64,000 nucleotides of DNA from Reticulascus tulasneorum (Eukaryota; Ascomycota; Sordariomycetes; Glomerellales; Reticulascaceae). Shown here one piece after another: positions 44,640 through 55,304 of this stretch. A program made the translations under genes and the position numbers. The notes under the pieces were generated by a model. The model worked only from the letters and a program-made list of their open reading frames with translations. It was not told where the DNA came from and did not search any database. The stretch spans positions 3,720,001 through 3,784,000 of the forward strand of contig LSAX01000004.1 in NCBI GenBank assembly GCA_001557505.1, read 5' to 3'. Every line of letters starts with the position of its first letter. The stretch's first letter is position 1.

Positions 44640-47095
44640 AGCACTTCCAGGAGCTGACTGCGAAAGGGTGGAGTGCAGCCGTAATCCAAGCCAACTGCTC
44701 AGCAGATTGGCTTATGAAGTACGCAGGGCCTGAAGCGGTGACGACAAGGTATGGCCCATCAAGTGAAAGTGCAGTCTCCGTTCCGTCGACTCTGGATACT
44801 AGAGAAGCATATTAGCAAACGAAGTAGTATCCATAGCCAGGACCTTACCGGCAGAGCAATGGTAGTCAGGTGTCTCGTAAAAAGACTGAACAACCCAAGT
44901 AAGGTGTCCCCGCCGTCGGGCCATGTTTGGCTAAAATATTGTTGCACGGTACTGGCTTGTGTCTCGTCATTTGATGAGCATGTTAACACAACAATTTCCG
45001 AGATTGAGAACGGCCTGCAGGCAAATTTTGCTCTTGAGAATTCAAAGTTCAGACGACTTTGCAATGGCTGCCACAGAAGCTTGAAAGTGACGAGAAAGAT
45101 GCGTGGGGGCCTGGTCTTGCTGATTGTCACTGGTGGAAGCTTTCGCAGAACCGTCTGTCGAATCTCGCCGGCCATCACATCCGGGCGATCGGCGCCCCGA
45201 TGGAACGATGATTCAATCTTCAAACTCGCAAGCAGCAACTCGTACGCCACGCTACCCAGGATAATCTTGCTGTAGCCAGATATATCAGGTAGCTCCACCA
45301 TATCATATTCGTGGTCAAATTGTGCTCCTCTCTGGAGAAACTCGAGTTATTTGGGGTCAATAACGGTATGTGCAGACTGCGAGGATTTGCTTCCCCATAA
45401 TCCGATCTTGTCATAGAGCGATATTCCACCGCCCTTGCGCGGTCCAGCTGGGCAGTCGTACTCCTGGCTAAATCTTGCATGTAGCTGTGCGATTATCTCA
45501 CTAGACAGATTGTTAATGCCCTTACGAGTCTGACGCGAATATTCTTACTCACACGTGATGCTTGTGAATAAAATACATAATCTGCCAATTGAACTCACTC
45601 GACATGCTCAACCCAAGCATCACTGCGAAATTCTTAAAAAGTCGCGGGAGTTCTTCAGCTATAGCTCTGGAGCCTATAATGTCAATTTCCCTGCGAAGAC
45701 GACTGTAAATGTCGTCACAAACACAGGCGATCGATCCTTGACCATTGTACGGGATGACACTAGTTGCCGCTGAGTAGATTGCTTTCACCTCATCGTCGTC
45801 GTTCGCGTTTCCTCGGAGAGATGATGGATCTGCGTCGATTGCCCCTGTGTTCTCTTCTTCTTCACGGCTATCTGAGCAGAACGTGGTGTTCGGTATAGAT
45901 GCATATCCCGAATCAGTGAAAAATGCAACTTCACTTGGGTCCCTTGCCAAACGTGAAAACCCTGACAGAGGAGCTCGTCAACGTCGAAAGGCACTTCTTG
46001 TTTATCCGCTTCGTCCGGAGATTCTATTTGCGCCAGAGGAGATGAAGATACCTTATTTAGTGGCTCGGTCCACAGCTGTTCCTCAAAACCGGAGGGTAAG
46101 ATATAGGCTAAGAATACGTGCATTTCCGTCGTTGTCCACATTGTCATGAGAGTCCAAAATATTGGCTCTCCCTCTCCAGCCATGGACTTGGTCGTCAGGA
46201 TATGAAGTACTTGCGTCTCCGAGGATCATGCGAGCTTTGATATTACCGTGATGCTTGGCTCTCCAATGCCTAAACGGCATTAGATTTTAAGGTGTAACAC
46301 GCCCCATCAAGCAAAGATAGAAGAGAAGAAATCCTTCCAACTATTAATATACCTATGTAGATTGTCCTCCCGAGTATATTGACGTTCGCAGGCAAGGCAA
46401 ACGTACGTAGGGAGCTTGCGGGCGCGATCGATGATGTGGGCGTGATGAGACCAGGCATGCCGGACCATATCGCGTTTAGTCCAAAAGCCTTTTCTTTTTT
46501 CACCTGTGAGACACCCTTTTATCGGGCAGTAGTGCATTAGTTCCGGGGAATGAGATCTTATATGATAGTTCAAGTGGTATTGCGTTAAAAATGGAGGGGC
46601 ACTGCAGCCAGCGAAGGTACATATGTACTGATCGGGGAGTAGACCAGAGGCCGTCATAGTGGTAAAGCTAGCATAACCGGTCGTGGAAAGTCCTGTTGAA
46701 CTAGACGAATCTTCCGTGGAGCGAAGGATGCCACGTGGTCGACATTGGTCAACGGGGCTTGTGGTCGCGGCTACCAAGTGCGCGGGACAGGGCGATCCAG
46801 TCTCGACTGGTGGGTTTGGAGCACTATCGTGAGGTTTATCATTGCCCAGAAGTCGTCGGGAAGCCTCCGATGGAAAGGGTGTGGAGCTGCTGGGTTGGCT
46901 CGCATCCTCATGCTTCGTATGCATCCCCTTCTCGTCCATATGTTCGCCTGAGGGTTGCTTGGTATCCTCCAAGTGCCTACTGACGGATAATAGCTGCAGC
47001 TCATCATTGCTGCTCAACGCTGAAGAAACAGCACGGCAATTTCTCGTGGCAGATTCAAGAGGGTTATCCTCGCTTCGTGTGCCTGTACATATCAC
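44640..47095 (-). pseudogene. Decayed C2H2-finger / ankyrin-type (STAND-like) fungal gene
   Basis: Several segments on one strand line up as one known fungal layout. First (47095-46307) come zinc-finger blocks: CTFAGCSAPPFLTQYHLNYH, YCPIKGC and YVCLACERQYTREDNLHR. An intron then joins to HWRAKHHGNIKARMI. Next (45950-45549) is FFTDSGYAS followed by AIYSAATSV, CVCDDIYSRL and LPRLFKNFAVMLG, the usual post-finger region. After another intron comes GGGISLYDKIGLWGSKSSQ, then VAYELLLASLKIE, IRQTVLRKLPP and EIVVLTCSSNDETQAST. The final segment, AYFISQSAEQLAWITAAL, is near 44700. Relatives continue into ankyrin repeats or end here. The reading is broken: an in-frame TAA at 45347-45349 follows SAHTVIDPK, and the last segments need a frame change near 44880 that no intron supplies. 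The true 5' end is unresolved (the open frame begins at a GTG). Confidence 0.55.
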
Positions 47096-48059
47096 CTGCG
47101 AATATTTTACGGCTCAGGCCACTATTGTGGAATTTGTGGAACAACAATTACGATCGAGAGGATGGTGCCCACCCATGTGACGAATAACCATGGCAGTCCT
47201 CGGGCGGGCCAACGGCGGGCAGACGAGTGGCTGAGAGCCGCCGACCTTGTTCTGTTGGTTTGAGAACGACTCGGCCAAAGTGCGTAATCGACCAAAGCAG
47301 TGCGATTGAGACGACATTGGAGATGGCAATGCAGCGAACCGCCCTTAATAATTGCAATTAGAGTTCAATAAGCCCCGGGAGAGGCACAAAGGACCCGTAT
47401 ATTTCTTGAACACTTCGAGGCCTTTGGTCACATCTAGTGTGCAAGGTGAGGCAATCATGTTTGGCATAACCGCCGGGGGGCCACAGCTGGAGCCACCCAA
47501 CATCGGACGCAGTTCATGTCAATCACTGCATCTACTAATGTAGCCTACAGCAAGGGCAGGAAAAGGTGTTTTGGAAACACCTGCAAATATAAAAGTCGTC
47601 CCGGAAGACGGACAAATACATCTGACGACACGTCATTCCGTGAGCAAAGCCCCCGAAATCCGGCTAGGCACAACAGGCTGGCATGTAATTAAGTTGCGAA
47701 GACCACGGACAGATCCCACCCCGATCCTCTGGCGGTACGACATCTTAATTCCGTTCTACGGGGTTACTGACTGCCTTGAGCCCTGTTCGCTTGATCGTGG
47801 GATTGCGGCTCCCGCTAGTCCCAACTGGGTAGATTTCCCTAGTGTGGTGGGGCGACTAGGGTATTATTATAGCTCCCCAGTGCAATTGGCTGGTCTTGTC
47901 ACAGCGACGAAGATCACAGTCCGAGCCAGCAACGCAGGAACAGCAAGTATCTCATTGGCATCAGCTGTCCATGGACTTAAAGGGAAGTAAGCTCCTATTG
48001 CCAGTTCCTACGGAGATGATTAGAAGAACTCCCTCGGCTCCTTGGAGCCCGTTGTCTGA
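47096..48059. other. Intergenic, possible unrecognised ORF
   Basis: It holds an open frame of 139 codons at 47571-47990 (plus) that begins with TTG and has no in-frame ATG. The translation has no recognisable domain, so it is not called. The rest is promoter sequence for the PEBP gene. Confidence 0.5.
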
Positions 48060-48065
48060 TATAAA
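48060..48065 (+). promoter_or_regulatory. TATA box
   Basis: TATAAA about 100 bp before the ATG at 48162. Confidence 0.65.
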
Positions 48066-48161
48066 AGGAAGCACGTCTCTCGGTACTGGTCAACACAACA
48101 TCGACAGAAAACGCTCACCAAACAAGTTCCCTTGCCCTTCAGCTCCAACTATACATTCATC

Positions 48162-48904
48162 ATGAAGACTCCCCTTGCTTTCGGTACAGCTGCCATTGCA
48201 GCACTGTCCAATATAGGGCAATCGCTCGCCCAAACGCCGCCCGGCTTCTCACCCGGCACCAACAACACCATGTCCGTCAAGTTTGGAGACTTGTCCATCG
48301 CCCCGGGTGCCTATGTTCCGCTCCAACGTAGGACATTCCCCGTCTAAGTCTTGTTGTAAAAGAAAAGGCGCTGACGAGTGAAATGACAGAAACACAAGCT
48401 TCCCCAGCCGTCTCCTTCGGCGGGCTCCCGAAGAACGTCCCGCACATCGTGTTGATGGTGGACCTTGAAGCACGAGGCGGCCCATCCAACAGCAGCCTGG
48501 CCCCGTTGCTCCACTGGCTTGTGGCCACTCCCATCGGCCTATCCGAGCTTGCAAACAACCAGAGCACCGTACCGGCGCCGGCATTCTACTTCGGACCGCA
48601 GCCCCCAATCGGAAGTGGCAAGCACCGCTACGTCGTGTTGCTGTTGGAAGGTATTAGCCCTGATGCACACCTGCCTCCGCAGTACCAAGAGTTCGATACG
48701 GTGGACATCAGTGATCGTTTCGTCTTCAATATCTCGGGGCTCGCTGCGGAGGGGGGTTATCAGCTCGTGGCGGCCAACTGGTATACGACGCAAACCCTTG
48801 CCCCAGTAGCGGCCGGAGCCGGGCCCCAGCTGTTACAGGGTGGCCACGTGTCCATACTTTCCACTGCGGCATTATTTGTGGCGCTGGCCCTCGCATGCTT
48901 CTGA
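48162..48904 (+). CDS. Secreted PEBP-family protein with GPI-type C-terminus
   Basis: Two exons (48162-48327 and 48390-48904) give 226 residues. A signal peptide (MKTPLAFGTAAIAALSNIGQSLA) is followed by a phosphatidylethanolamine-binding protein fold. The ligand-site region reads HIVLMVDLEARGG and LLHWLVATPIG, and the second signature is GKHRYVVLLLEG. The ordinary DPDAP stretch is altered to DLEAR, so classical phospholipid binding may differ. The C-terminus (VSILSTAALFVALALACF) is a hydrophobic tail after a small-residue region, typical of GPI anchoring, so the protein is probably on the plasma membrane or wall. The in-frame ATG at 48162 is chosen because the leader upstream is not signal-like. 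Confidence 0.82.
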
Positions 48905-49061
48905 TTGTAGCTCGAGGGGCTAAAGGCGCTTCGGCAAGTCTGTACATGAAGGTCGCGATATGGTAGAGTATCAGAGTCACGTATGGGTTTATCTGAGCAG
49001 AACATTTGATCCACGTTTCCCGTACATGGCCAGGTAGTTAATTATATAGACAATTCATACA

Positions 49062-50410
49062 CTAGACACAGGCTGATCGAATTCGCTGTTCCACAATCTT
49101 GCACAGCCCCGTAAACGCCGTGATCCGCACCCAGCCGCCGAGGAAGTTACGTGCCATTCCACGTTGCTCGTGAGAAGTACTGTACAGCGCCACAATTGCT
49201 ATGGGAAAGAACATGCGGATGCTCACGCAAGCCATCTTGCCCTTCGCCATGACAGCCGAGCATTGCAAGATGGCCTGGCCATGTTCTTCGACCTCTCGGC
49301 TTGGATCCCCTCGCCGCTTGTGCTGAACCAGGTACGACAGAATCCGTGCGGACGCAAAGTATGCCACCGTTATAGCTGCCGGTCCGTCTAGAAGTTCTGC
49401 CTCTGCCGCCGGGCTGCATCGAGCAGGGCCACTGCACGCGACGAGGTCGTGTTGGAACTCGGCCCAAAGTTCGTCAAGGACACAGTTGATATCATTGATA
49501 TGGATGGAGATGTCAGTAGTGCCAGAGTTCGTACCGAATAGTTCCCCAAGGAGATAAAGCTGGCCGAGGAGTCGATCAGTCACGCCCGGCATTCCCAGCA
49601 CTTTGTATCGCGACATGTCATTCCATGATTCTTTTTGCTCTACCGTTGCAAAGTATTCGGCTGGGGCGATGATCATCGCAAATAACTGAGCGTCCCAGTT
49701 AGCCCTGTAATAATAACGTAGACGGAGGCACCCACGCTCTGGTATTTTATGAAAATAGCAATACCGCCGACCAACCCGGTCTGGGCAAGCTCCGAGCTCG
49801 CCAATCCCAACATTCTTCGGGCAGCTGAGAGGTGCGAGACATACGCCGACGCACTCGTCGACCACAGAATCTCAAAGATCGACAGGAGTACCGTAGTGCA
49901 AATAGTAAATGTGCTGAGCTTTTCGGAGCCGTGCGAAAGCGCGGCAGATTGCCGAGAAAGGGCTTTCCCATACATACTGCACGCCTCCATGACTGTCGCG
50001 CTGTTCTTGGAAGCCACTCCACAGTAGGCGGTGGCCGCTGCCTGTAGTGAAATGTCAAGAGCCGGCCCTCTTTCGTCTGCTGAGAGGTCCTCCAGCACGC
50101 AGAGCAATGGCGGGTTCGACGGCGTCCCGGTTGCAGGGTTGAAAAACAACATGAACTCTGAGACGTATGCAGTTGATGCGATTGCTCGAGACGAGGGCTG
50201 GCGGATCACAGAGGCGGGGCGTTGTCGTTGGCGCGCCGTCTTGGTGTAGCGCAGGTTGACGGCCGCCGTCTGATCTATGATCATGGTGCCTTGTATCGGA
50301 CCCGAACATGATCGGTTGGTAATAAGGCATTGCCTACACGCCGGCGAAGCTCCGTCGCATCCGATCCGCCGCTTTTTGCACTCCTGGCAGCCTCGGCTTC
50401 GCCGAACCAT
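49062..50410 (-). CDS. Zn2Cys6 fungal transcription factor
   Basis: Two exons (49736-50410 and 49062-49685) give 432 residues. The zinc cluster is at the very N-terminus: CQECKKRRIGCDGASPACRQC, with the sixth Cys in NRSCSG. The usual basic residues (KKRRIGC) lie between Cys 2 and 3. A basic linker (RYTKTARQRQRPASV) follows, then the fungal-specific regulatory domain with helical blocks such as SAARRMLGLASSELAQTG and AILQCSAVMAKGKMA. The intron contains a CTAAC branch site and joins IFIKYQS to LFAMIIAPAEYF. The frame stays open upstream to 50686, so starts at 50608 or 50410 are possible. The latter is preferred because relatives begin MVRRSRGCQECK. It is nuclear and divergent from the crotonase gene, which it might regulate. 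Confidence 0.85.
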
Positions 50411-51311
50411 GCTGTGAACGATTGAATGCAGCCACTGGTTTACGCCTTCTTCATCAACCTCCCATCCCAAAAGTGACCGTGGATTGCCGGCAGGATCATT
50501 TATTCGGGCGTCGCCATGCGTTGATTCGTCGGCCCTTAGCTCGTGGGCGGGCAGATTTGGAACTTGACTCAATGAATGTCCCGTGAAATGTTTGTAGCTG
50601 CTGCCCATGGACTGTAGATACTCCGTCAGCAAAGTATTGCAAGGTGAAAGAAGGGGTAATGAATTGAACCTGAGATGAATGGACAATTGTCGATCGATTC
50701 AGTTGTGTGTTTTCTTATTACTCTGCTTCCTACAGGAGCTGGATGCGAGATTCCCTTTTGGGGGGTCACACGTGCGTTCTGACACAAGTAGCAACTCTGC
50801 GGTCGGCCAAGTACTGTTGAAAGGTGCTCTGGGATTACTGATTTAAGGGGTGGGATGAATGTGGTGCTGCGACGGCCGGCCGCCACTCAAGAGGGCGCTG
50901 AGGGCCCGGTTATTCCTTCAAGCTATTCTAAATTTGCGAAGGTACAGGCTGAGGTAGTTTGCACTAAGTTATGTCCGACGAAACACACTGTCTACAGCTC
51001 CACTGTACTGGAACGTGATGTGCTGTGCGAGGTGCAGTGTTGGCTACCCATAGGACATGACCACTTTTCAGGCCATGTACAGATCTGGGAGAACTTACCC
51101 GAGCCGAAGCTACAACAACCCCACCAGAGAGAACAAGAGCTCCCATAGCGGCATTCTAGGTTTGTTTCTGCCGAGAGTTTCCGAAGGACGAAGCCGCTAC
51201 TACTGATTGAACCCCTCTGAATCGCCACATAAGGTTCTCACTGCTATTGCTTCAATGACATCAAGGATATAGCAGCATCAGATTGCAATTGAAAGGGTAT
51301 AAGCAGGAAAC
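50411..51311. promoter_or_regulatory. Bidirectional promoter region between regulator and crotonase
   Basis: A 0.9 kb region between the divergent Zn2Cys6 regulator (minus) and crotonase (plus). Part may be transcribed leader of the regulator because the open frame continues to 50686. CGG-type half sites (such as CGACGGCCGGCCGCC near 50869) could bind zinc-cluster proteins, but this is only suggestive. Confidence 0.4.
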
Positions 51312-52100
51312 ATGGCCACCCCTAATGGACTGGGCAATATCGAGATAACGGAGAAGGATGGTGTCTTCACCATTGAGATTGGGCGACTGGACGATGCCAC
51401 CCATGAAGGCCTGGCCAAAGTCTTCCGCCTGGCGCACGAATCCTCGGCTGACGTGGTCGTCGTAACGGGCAAGGACCACAGCTTTCTAAATCCGATGAAT
51501 TACGACATAGAGTGGGTCAAGCACCTGGCCGTCTACAAGGACATGCTCAAGATCTTCAAGGAAGCCGAGGATATTATCCGCGACATTATTAACTGCGAGA
51601 AGCCCACCATCGCCAAGGTGTACGCGCCTGGCGCGCACAGCCTGGGAGCCTCTATTGCGCTCGCGTGCGACTTTGTCGTCGCTGCCGAAGATGCTTCGTT
51701 TAGCGATCCACACTTGTCCGGCTTTGGCGTTGTGCCGGGCGACGGTGGGAGTCTGGTCTGGCCCACGCGCATTGGTTTGGGACGCGCACGGGAGTTCTTG
51801 ATGCTGGATAGAGTGGCGACCGCAAAGGAGGCACTGGATATTGGTCTAATCAACCGTTGTGTTCCTGTTGACCAGGTCGAGGATGAGGTCAGCAAGATGA
51901 TCGCAAAGCTTCAGTCCTACGACAAGGTGGGGACCAAATTCACCAAGCGCTGGCTTAATCAGTATATGCGGAATGCGATGAATATCACTGGCATGGGTAG
52001 TCTGTATGCTGAGGGGATGGTGTTTTCCCACGATAATTTTGCTAAGAAGGTCGAGGCATATACGAAGGCCTTGGAACAAGGGGGTTATAAGGAAGGGTAG
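51312..52100 (+). CDS. Enoyl-CoA hydratase/isomerase (crotonase) family protein
   Basis: An intronless 262-residue crotonase-fold protein. The oxyanion-hole segments are visible: the first near VVVVTGKDHSFLNPMNYDIEW and the second in APGAHSLGASIALACDFVVA. FSDPHLSGFGVVPGDGGSLV and GRAREFLMLDRVATAKEALDIGLIN complete the core. In classical hydratases two Glu act. Here the first position (DPE) reads DPH while a Glu is present in the REF region, so simple enoyl hydration should not be assumed; isomerase, hydrolase or decarboxylase activity is also possible. I see no clear C-terminal peroxisome signal (it ends GGYKEG). It is divergent from a Zn2Cys6 regulator. Confidence 0.82.
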   Translation: MATPNGLGNIEITEKDGVFTIEIGRLDDATHEGLAKVFRLAHESSADVVVVTGKDHSFLNPMNYDIEWVKHLAVYKDMLKIFKEAEDIIRDIINCEKPTIAKVYAPGAHSLGASIALACDFVVAAEDASFSDPHLSGFGVVPGDGGSLVWPTRIGLGRAREFLMLDRVATAKEALDIGLINRCVPVDQVEDEVSKMIAKLQSYDKVGTKFTKRWLNQYMRNAMNITGMGSLYAEGMVFSHDNFAKKVEAYTKALEQGGYKEG

Positions 52101-52964
52101 CCAGGTATTAAGGCATAGTGCTTGCGGCCTTGATGAGGACATTATTATTGTCCAAGCGGACAGGCATCTATCCGCTGACGTCTAAGATGCGACAAGCTTA
52201 CATTACTATCGAGGAATATAACTAACGTCTTGACGTTTACAAAAGTCTTGTTGATAAGTCCTCTCAAGTATTCTTTTATACCTCCTCGCAGTTCAAGATG
52301 AAAATACGATCTGCTGTGCATCCCAAAGCAATCGCTTAACCCGCTTGGAGACATAGACTCCTTACATTGATGATGGCCATATTAGATACTGTTTTCTTCC
52401 GCCACGCGCCACCGCACTGCGGGATTCTGAGTTGATAATTGCCCTTGATGCTCTCAAGGGCAAGCTTTGCTGATTCACCAACACTGCCTCGCTTTAGAGA
52501 AAGCTATCTGGCCACAGCTTCAATGATGAGTTCCTTGCGTTCAACCCCTTCCCCATTTGAGAGCATGAGTGACATAGCTTTGTCGATTACCTGTTTACCG
52601 ACACGTGCCTGTGTCTCATACCAAAGGGTCGTCTTCTTATGAAGCGCTTACCGTCGCATTCGCCTTGGGCATGAAGCTTTACGCCTTCGATTTGGGACGA
52701 TAACCCGTCATTTCTGAAAGAACCTGCTGAGTGCGAAACTGAAGTGGATAGGAAACGAACTGCAGAAGATGAATAAGAACATGACTTCCCTTTTCGTTTA
52801 TTCTTAGAGCTTAGCTCACAGAAGCAGGCTCACCAAGATCTACAGCACGCACCACATGCCATTATCTCCCACTATTTTTGTTTGTTCAACTACAGTATAG
52901 AATTAACGGATCAATAGGCCTCAACCAGCTAGCCTCAGTAAGCGAACTTTGAACAGACGCCAGC
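52101..52964. other. Convergent intergenic region
   Basis: 3' flanks of the crotonase and the cysteine-repeat gene. No coding sequence recognised; frames are at most 69 codons. Confidence 0.6.
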
Positions 52965-55304
52965 CTAGCACCACCCGTCAACCGGATGAATTGTCATGCC
53001 GTTACTGCAGCCACATACACAGTTAGCGTCTGTGGGCATGGTCGGGAACGGCTGTGGAAACGGTGCTCCGCAGACCCTGTTGCAGGTAACCGGCTCTGGT
53101 GATGGCTGCGGCGCAGGCTGCGGTTCCGGTTCCGGCTCCGGCTCTGCCGCAGCTGCAACGTTACGCAGAGTACAGGTGCACCCTTGGTTGCTGTTCGCTA
53201 CTGTGCAACGACCCAGATTTCCCGAACTAGCCTGACCTTTACACTGGTCCCATTCGCACATCACCAACGAGCTACAACCTCGCGGTGTATTATTTGAAGC
53301 ATTGCAACGGCACCCTTTGTAAGCAGCTTTACATGTCGCCGCACGTGTGCTCTGATTGTCGATTGTCCCTCCGCAGCCTCCAGCCTCGCAGCTCTGAGCG
53401 GCGCCACATGTTGTAGAGGTCGGGTAGCATATACAGCCCTGATAGTTGCTCCGACAGCGAGCGACGTTCGAGTTTGAATCGTATCCGCCGTTACATCCAC
53501 CATCGTCGCAAGATCCACGACGTCCGCAAGTCCGCTGGGTAGGATTGCACAGACAGCCGGGAAAGTTGCCACGACATCGAGCATTATTAGACCAGGAGTC
53601 GTAAGTGCCAGAGCATCCGTTGTTATCACAACTCTGCCTCGCACCACAGGTCTTATCTGTTGAAAGACAACGACAGCCGCGGAAGTTGCTTGTACACCGG
53701 GCGACGTTCGAGATGCCGTTCCACTGGCCGTTACAACCATTAAGGTCACAACTCAATGGTGTTCCGCAAGTCTTATCTGTCGGAACACACGGACACCCTC
53801 GATAGTTGTTCCGGCAGCGGGCAGTATTTGAGTTGGCATCGAACGTGCCGTCACAACCGCCAGCGTCACAAGATTGTGGAAGTTCACCACAGAGAGATGC
53901 CGGTGGGTCACATTCACAGCCTCTATAGCTGTTCGTACAGGCAGCTTGCTTGTTTCCATTCCATTGCCCGTTACACTCGGCACTGCATGTCTTTCGTGGG
54001 CCACAGAGAGACGGAGCAGGATCGCATTCGCAGCCCCTATAAGCTTCCGTGCAGGCAGCTTGCTTGTTGCCGTTCCATTGCCCATTGCACTCAGCACTGC
54101 AAGTCTTTCGTGGACCGCAAAAAGATGGTGCTGGGTCGCATTCGCAGCCCCTATAAGCTTCCGTGCAGGCAGCTTGTTTGTTCCCATTCCATTGCCCGTT
54201 ACACTCGGCACTGCATGTCTTTCGTGGACCACAGAGAGACGGAGCAGGGTCGCATTCGCACCCTCTATAAGCTTCCGTGCAGACAGCTTGCTTGTTACCG
54301 TTCCATTGTGCGTTGCATTCAGTGCTGCAAGTCTTTCGTGGACCGCAAAGTGATGGTGCCGGGTCACATTCGCAACCCCTATAAGCTTCCGTGCAGGCAG
54401 CTTGCTTGTTTCCATTCCATTGCCCATTACATTCGGCAGTGCATGTCTTTCGTGGACCACAGAGAGACGGAGCAGGATCGCATTCGCAACCCCGATAAGC
54501 TTCCGTACAGGCAGCTTGCTTGTTACCGTTCCATTGTGCGTTGCATTCGGCGCTGCAAGTCTTTCGTGGGCCACAGAAAGATGGTGTGGGATCGCATTCG
54601 CAGCCTTTCCACGCCTTAGTACAAACTGCTTTCTTATCGAGGTTCCACTCGGAGGCACATTCAGCACTGCAAGCCTTTCGCGGACCACAGAATGCTGGTG
54701 GAGGAATGCATTCACAACCCTTATAAGCTTTTGTGCAGACAGCCTGCTTATTGCTGTTCCACTCTGGTGCACATTGGTCTGTGCACGTCTTCGGGGCGTC
54801 GCACTGGGCTTTGCACTCGCAACCGTTCTTGCAGCGGCCTACGCCAGATGCGTCCCAGCTTCCCTCACAGCCACTCGCTGCGCAGGATTGAGTCGCCGGG
54901 CAGGAAAAAGTAGGCGTGGGTGTTGAAGTGGACAGAGTTCTGGATGGCTGAGTTGAAGAGGACGATTTGACGGTTGAGCTTGTCGGAGAACGAGTGGACG
55001 ACACTGTGGAAGTTCGGCTAGCAGAGCTCGTGGTGAATGGACGCAGAGTGCTCGACGACAACGGAATAATAACCCATTGGGGATAGGCAAAAAACTGTAT
55101 CGGACTTGATGGTGGCGGCGGGAAGACGCCTGGGCAAAGTCCTAAGTCTTGTCTCTTGAAGAGTGATTCGTCGATATCGATGGGCGACCTTCATGACCGA
55201 AATGTCAGTGATGCTACGAAAGATACGTTGATCAAGACCGTGACTCACAATGGGCCCGCAAAGACTGCCGTGCTCCACAAGAGAAGCCATAGAGACGAGA
55301 GCAT
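52965..55304 (-). CDS. Secreted cysteine-rich tandem-repeat protein
   Basis: Two exons (55249-55304 and 52965-55188) give 759 residues. The first exon encodes a signal peptide (MLSSLWLLLWSTAVFA), and the junction leads to DESLFKRQDLGLCPG, a likely Kex2-type KR site. A Ser/Thr-rich stalk follows (about residues 85-110), probably O-glycosylated. About fifteen repeats with six Cys each come next. Eight are 38-residue units built on CGPRKTCSAEC, QWNGNKQAACTEAYRGCEC and DPAPSL. Six diverged units of about 40 residues follow (SCDxxGCxG, ARCRxNYRGCxC). A Glu/Pro and Gln/Pro hinge leads to a short Cys-rich end (CVCGCSNGMTIHPVDGWC). There is no GPI tail or catalytic domain. I do not recognise a named family. 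A wall or matrix protein, or an adhesin-like one, is an inference from the architecture. Confidence 0.82.
53892..54803 (-). repeat. Eight-unit 114-bp tandem repeat inside the cysteine-rich gene
   Basis: Eight in-frame 114-bp units encode 38 residues each. The six at 53892-54575 differ by only a few bases, and their protein units differ at one to five positions. The two 5'-most units are more diverged, suggesting recent expansion toward the 3' side. The repeat also leaves long spurious open frames on both strands. Confidence 0.9.

Noticed and set aside
44751..45275. 174-codon plus-strand frame as a gene
   Set aside because: The opposite strand of the same stretch carries the family blocks LLASLKIE and QTVLRKLPP, so the plus frame is a shadow.
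53756..54619. Plus-strand open frame (287 codons) antisense to the repeat gene
   Set aside because: The same repeat effect on the other strand; no start context or domain.
53753..54772. Long minus-strand open frame (339 codons) in a second frame of the repeat gene
   Set aside because: It arises because the 114-bp repeat lacks stops in this frame. Its translation is basic and low in Cys, with no signal, while the 698-codon frame has the conserved Cys pattern.
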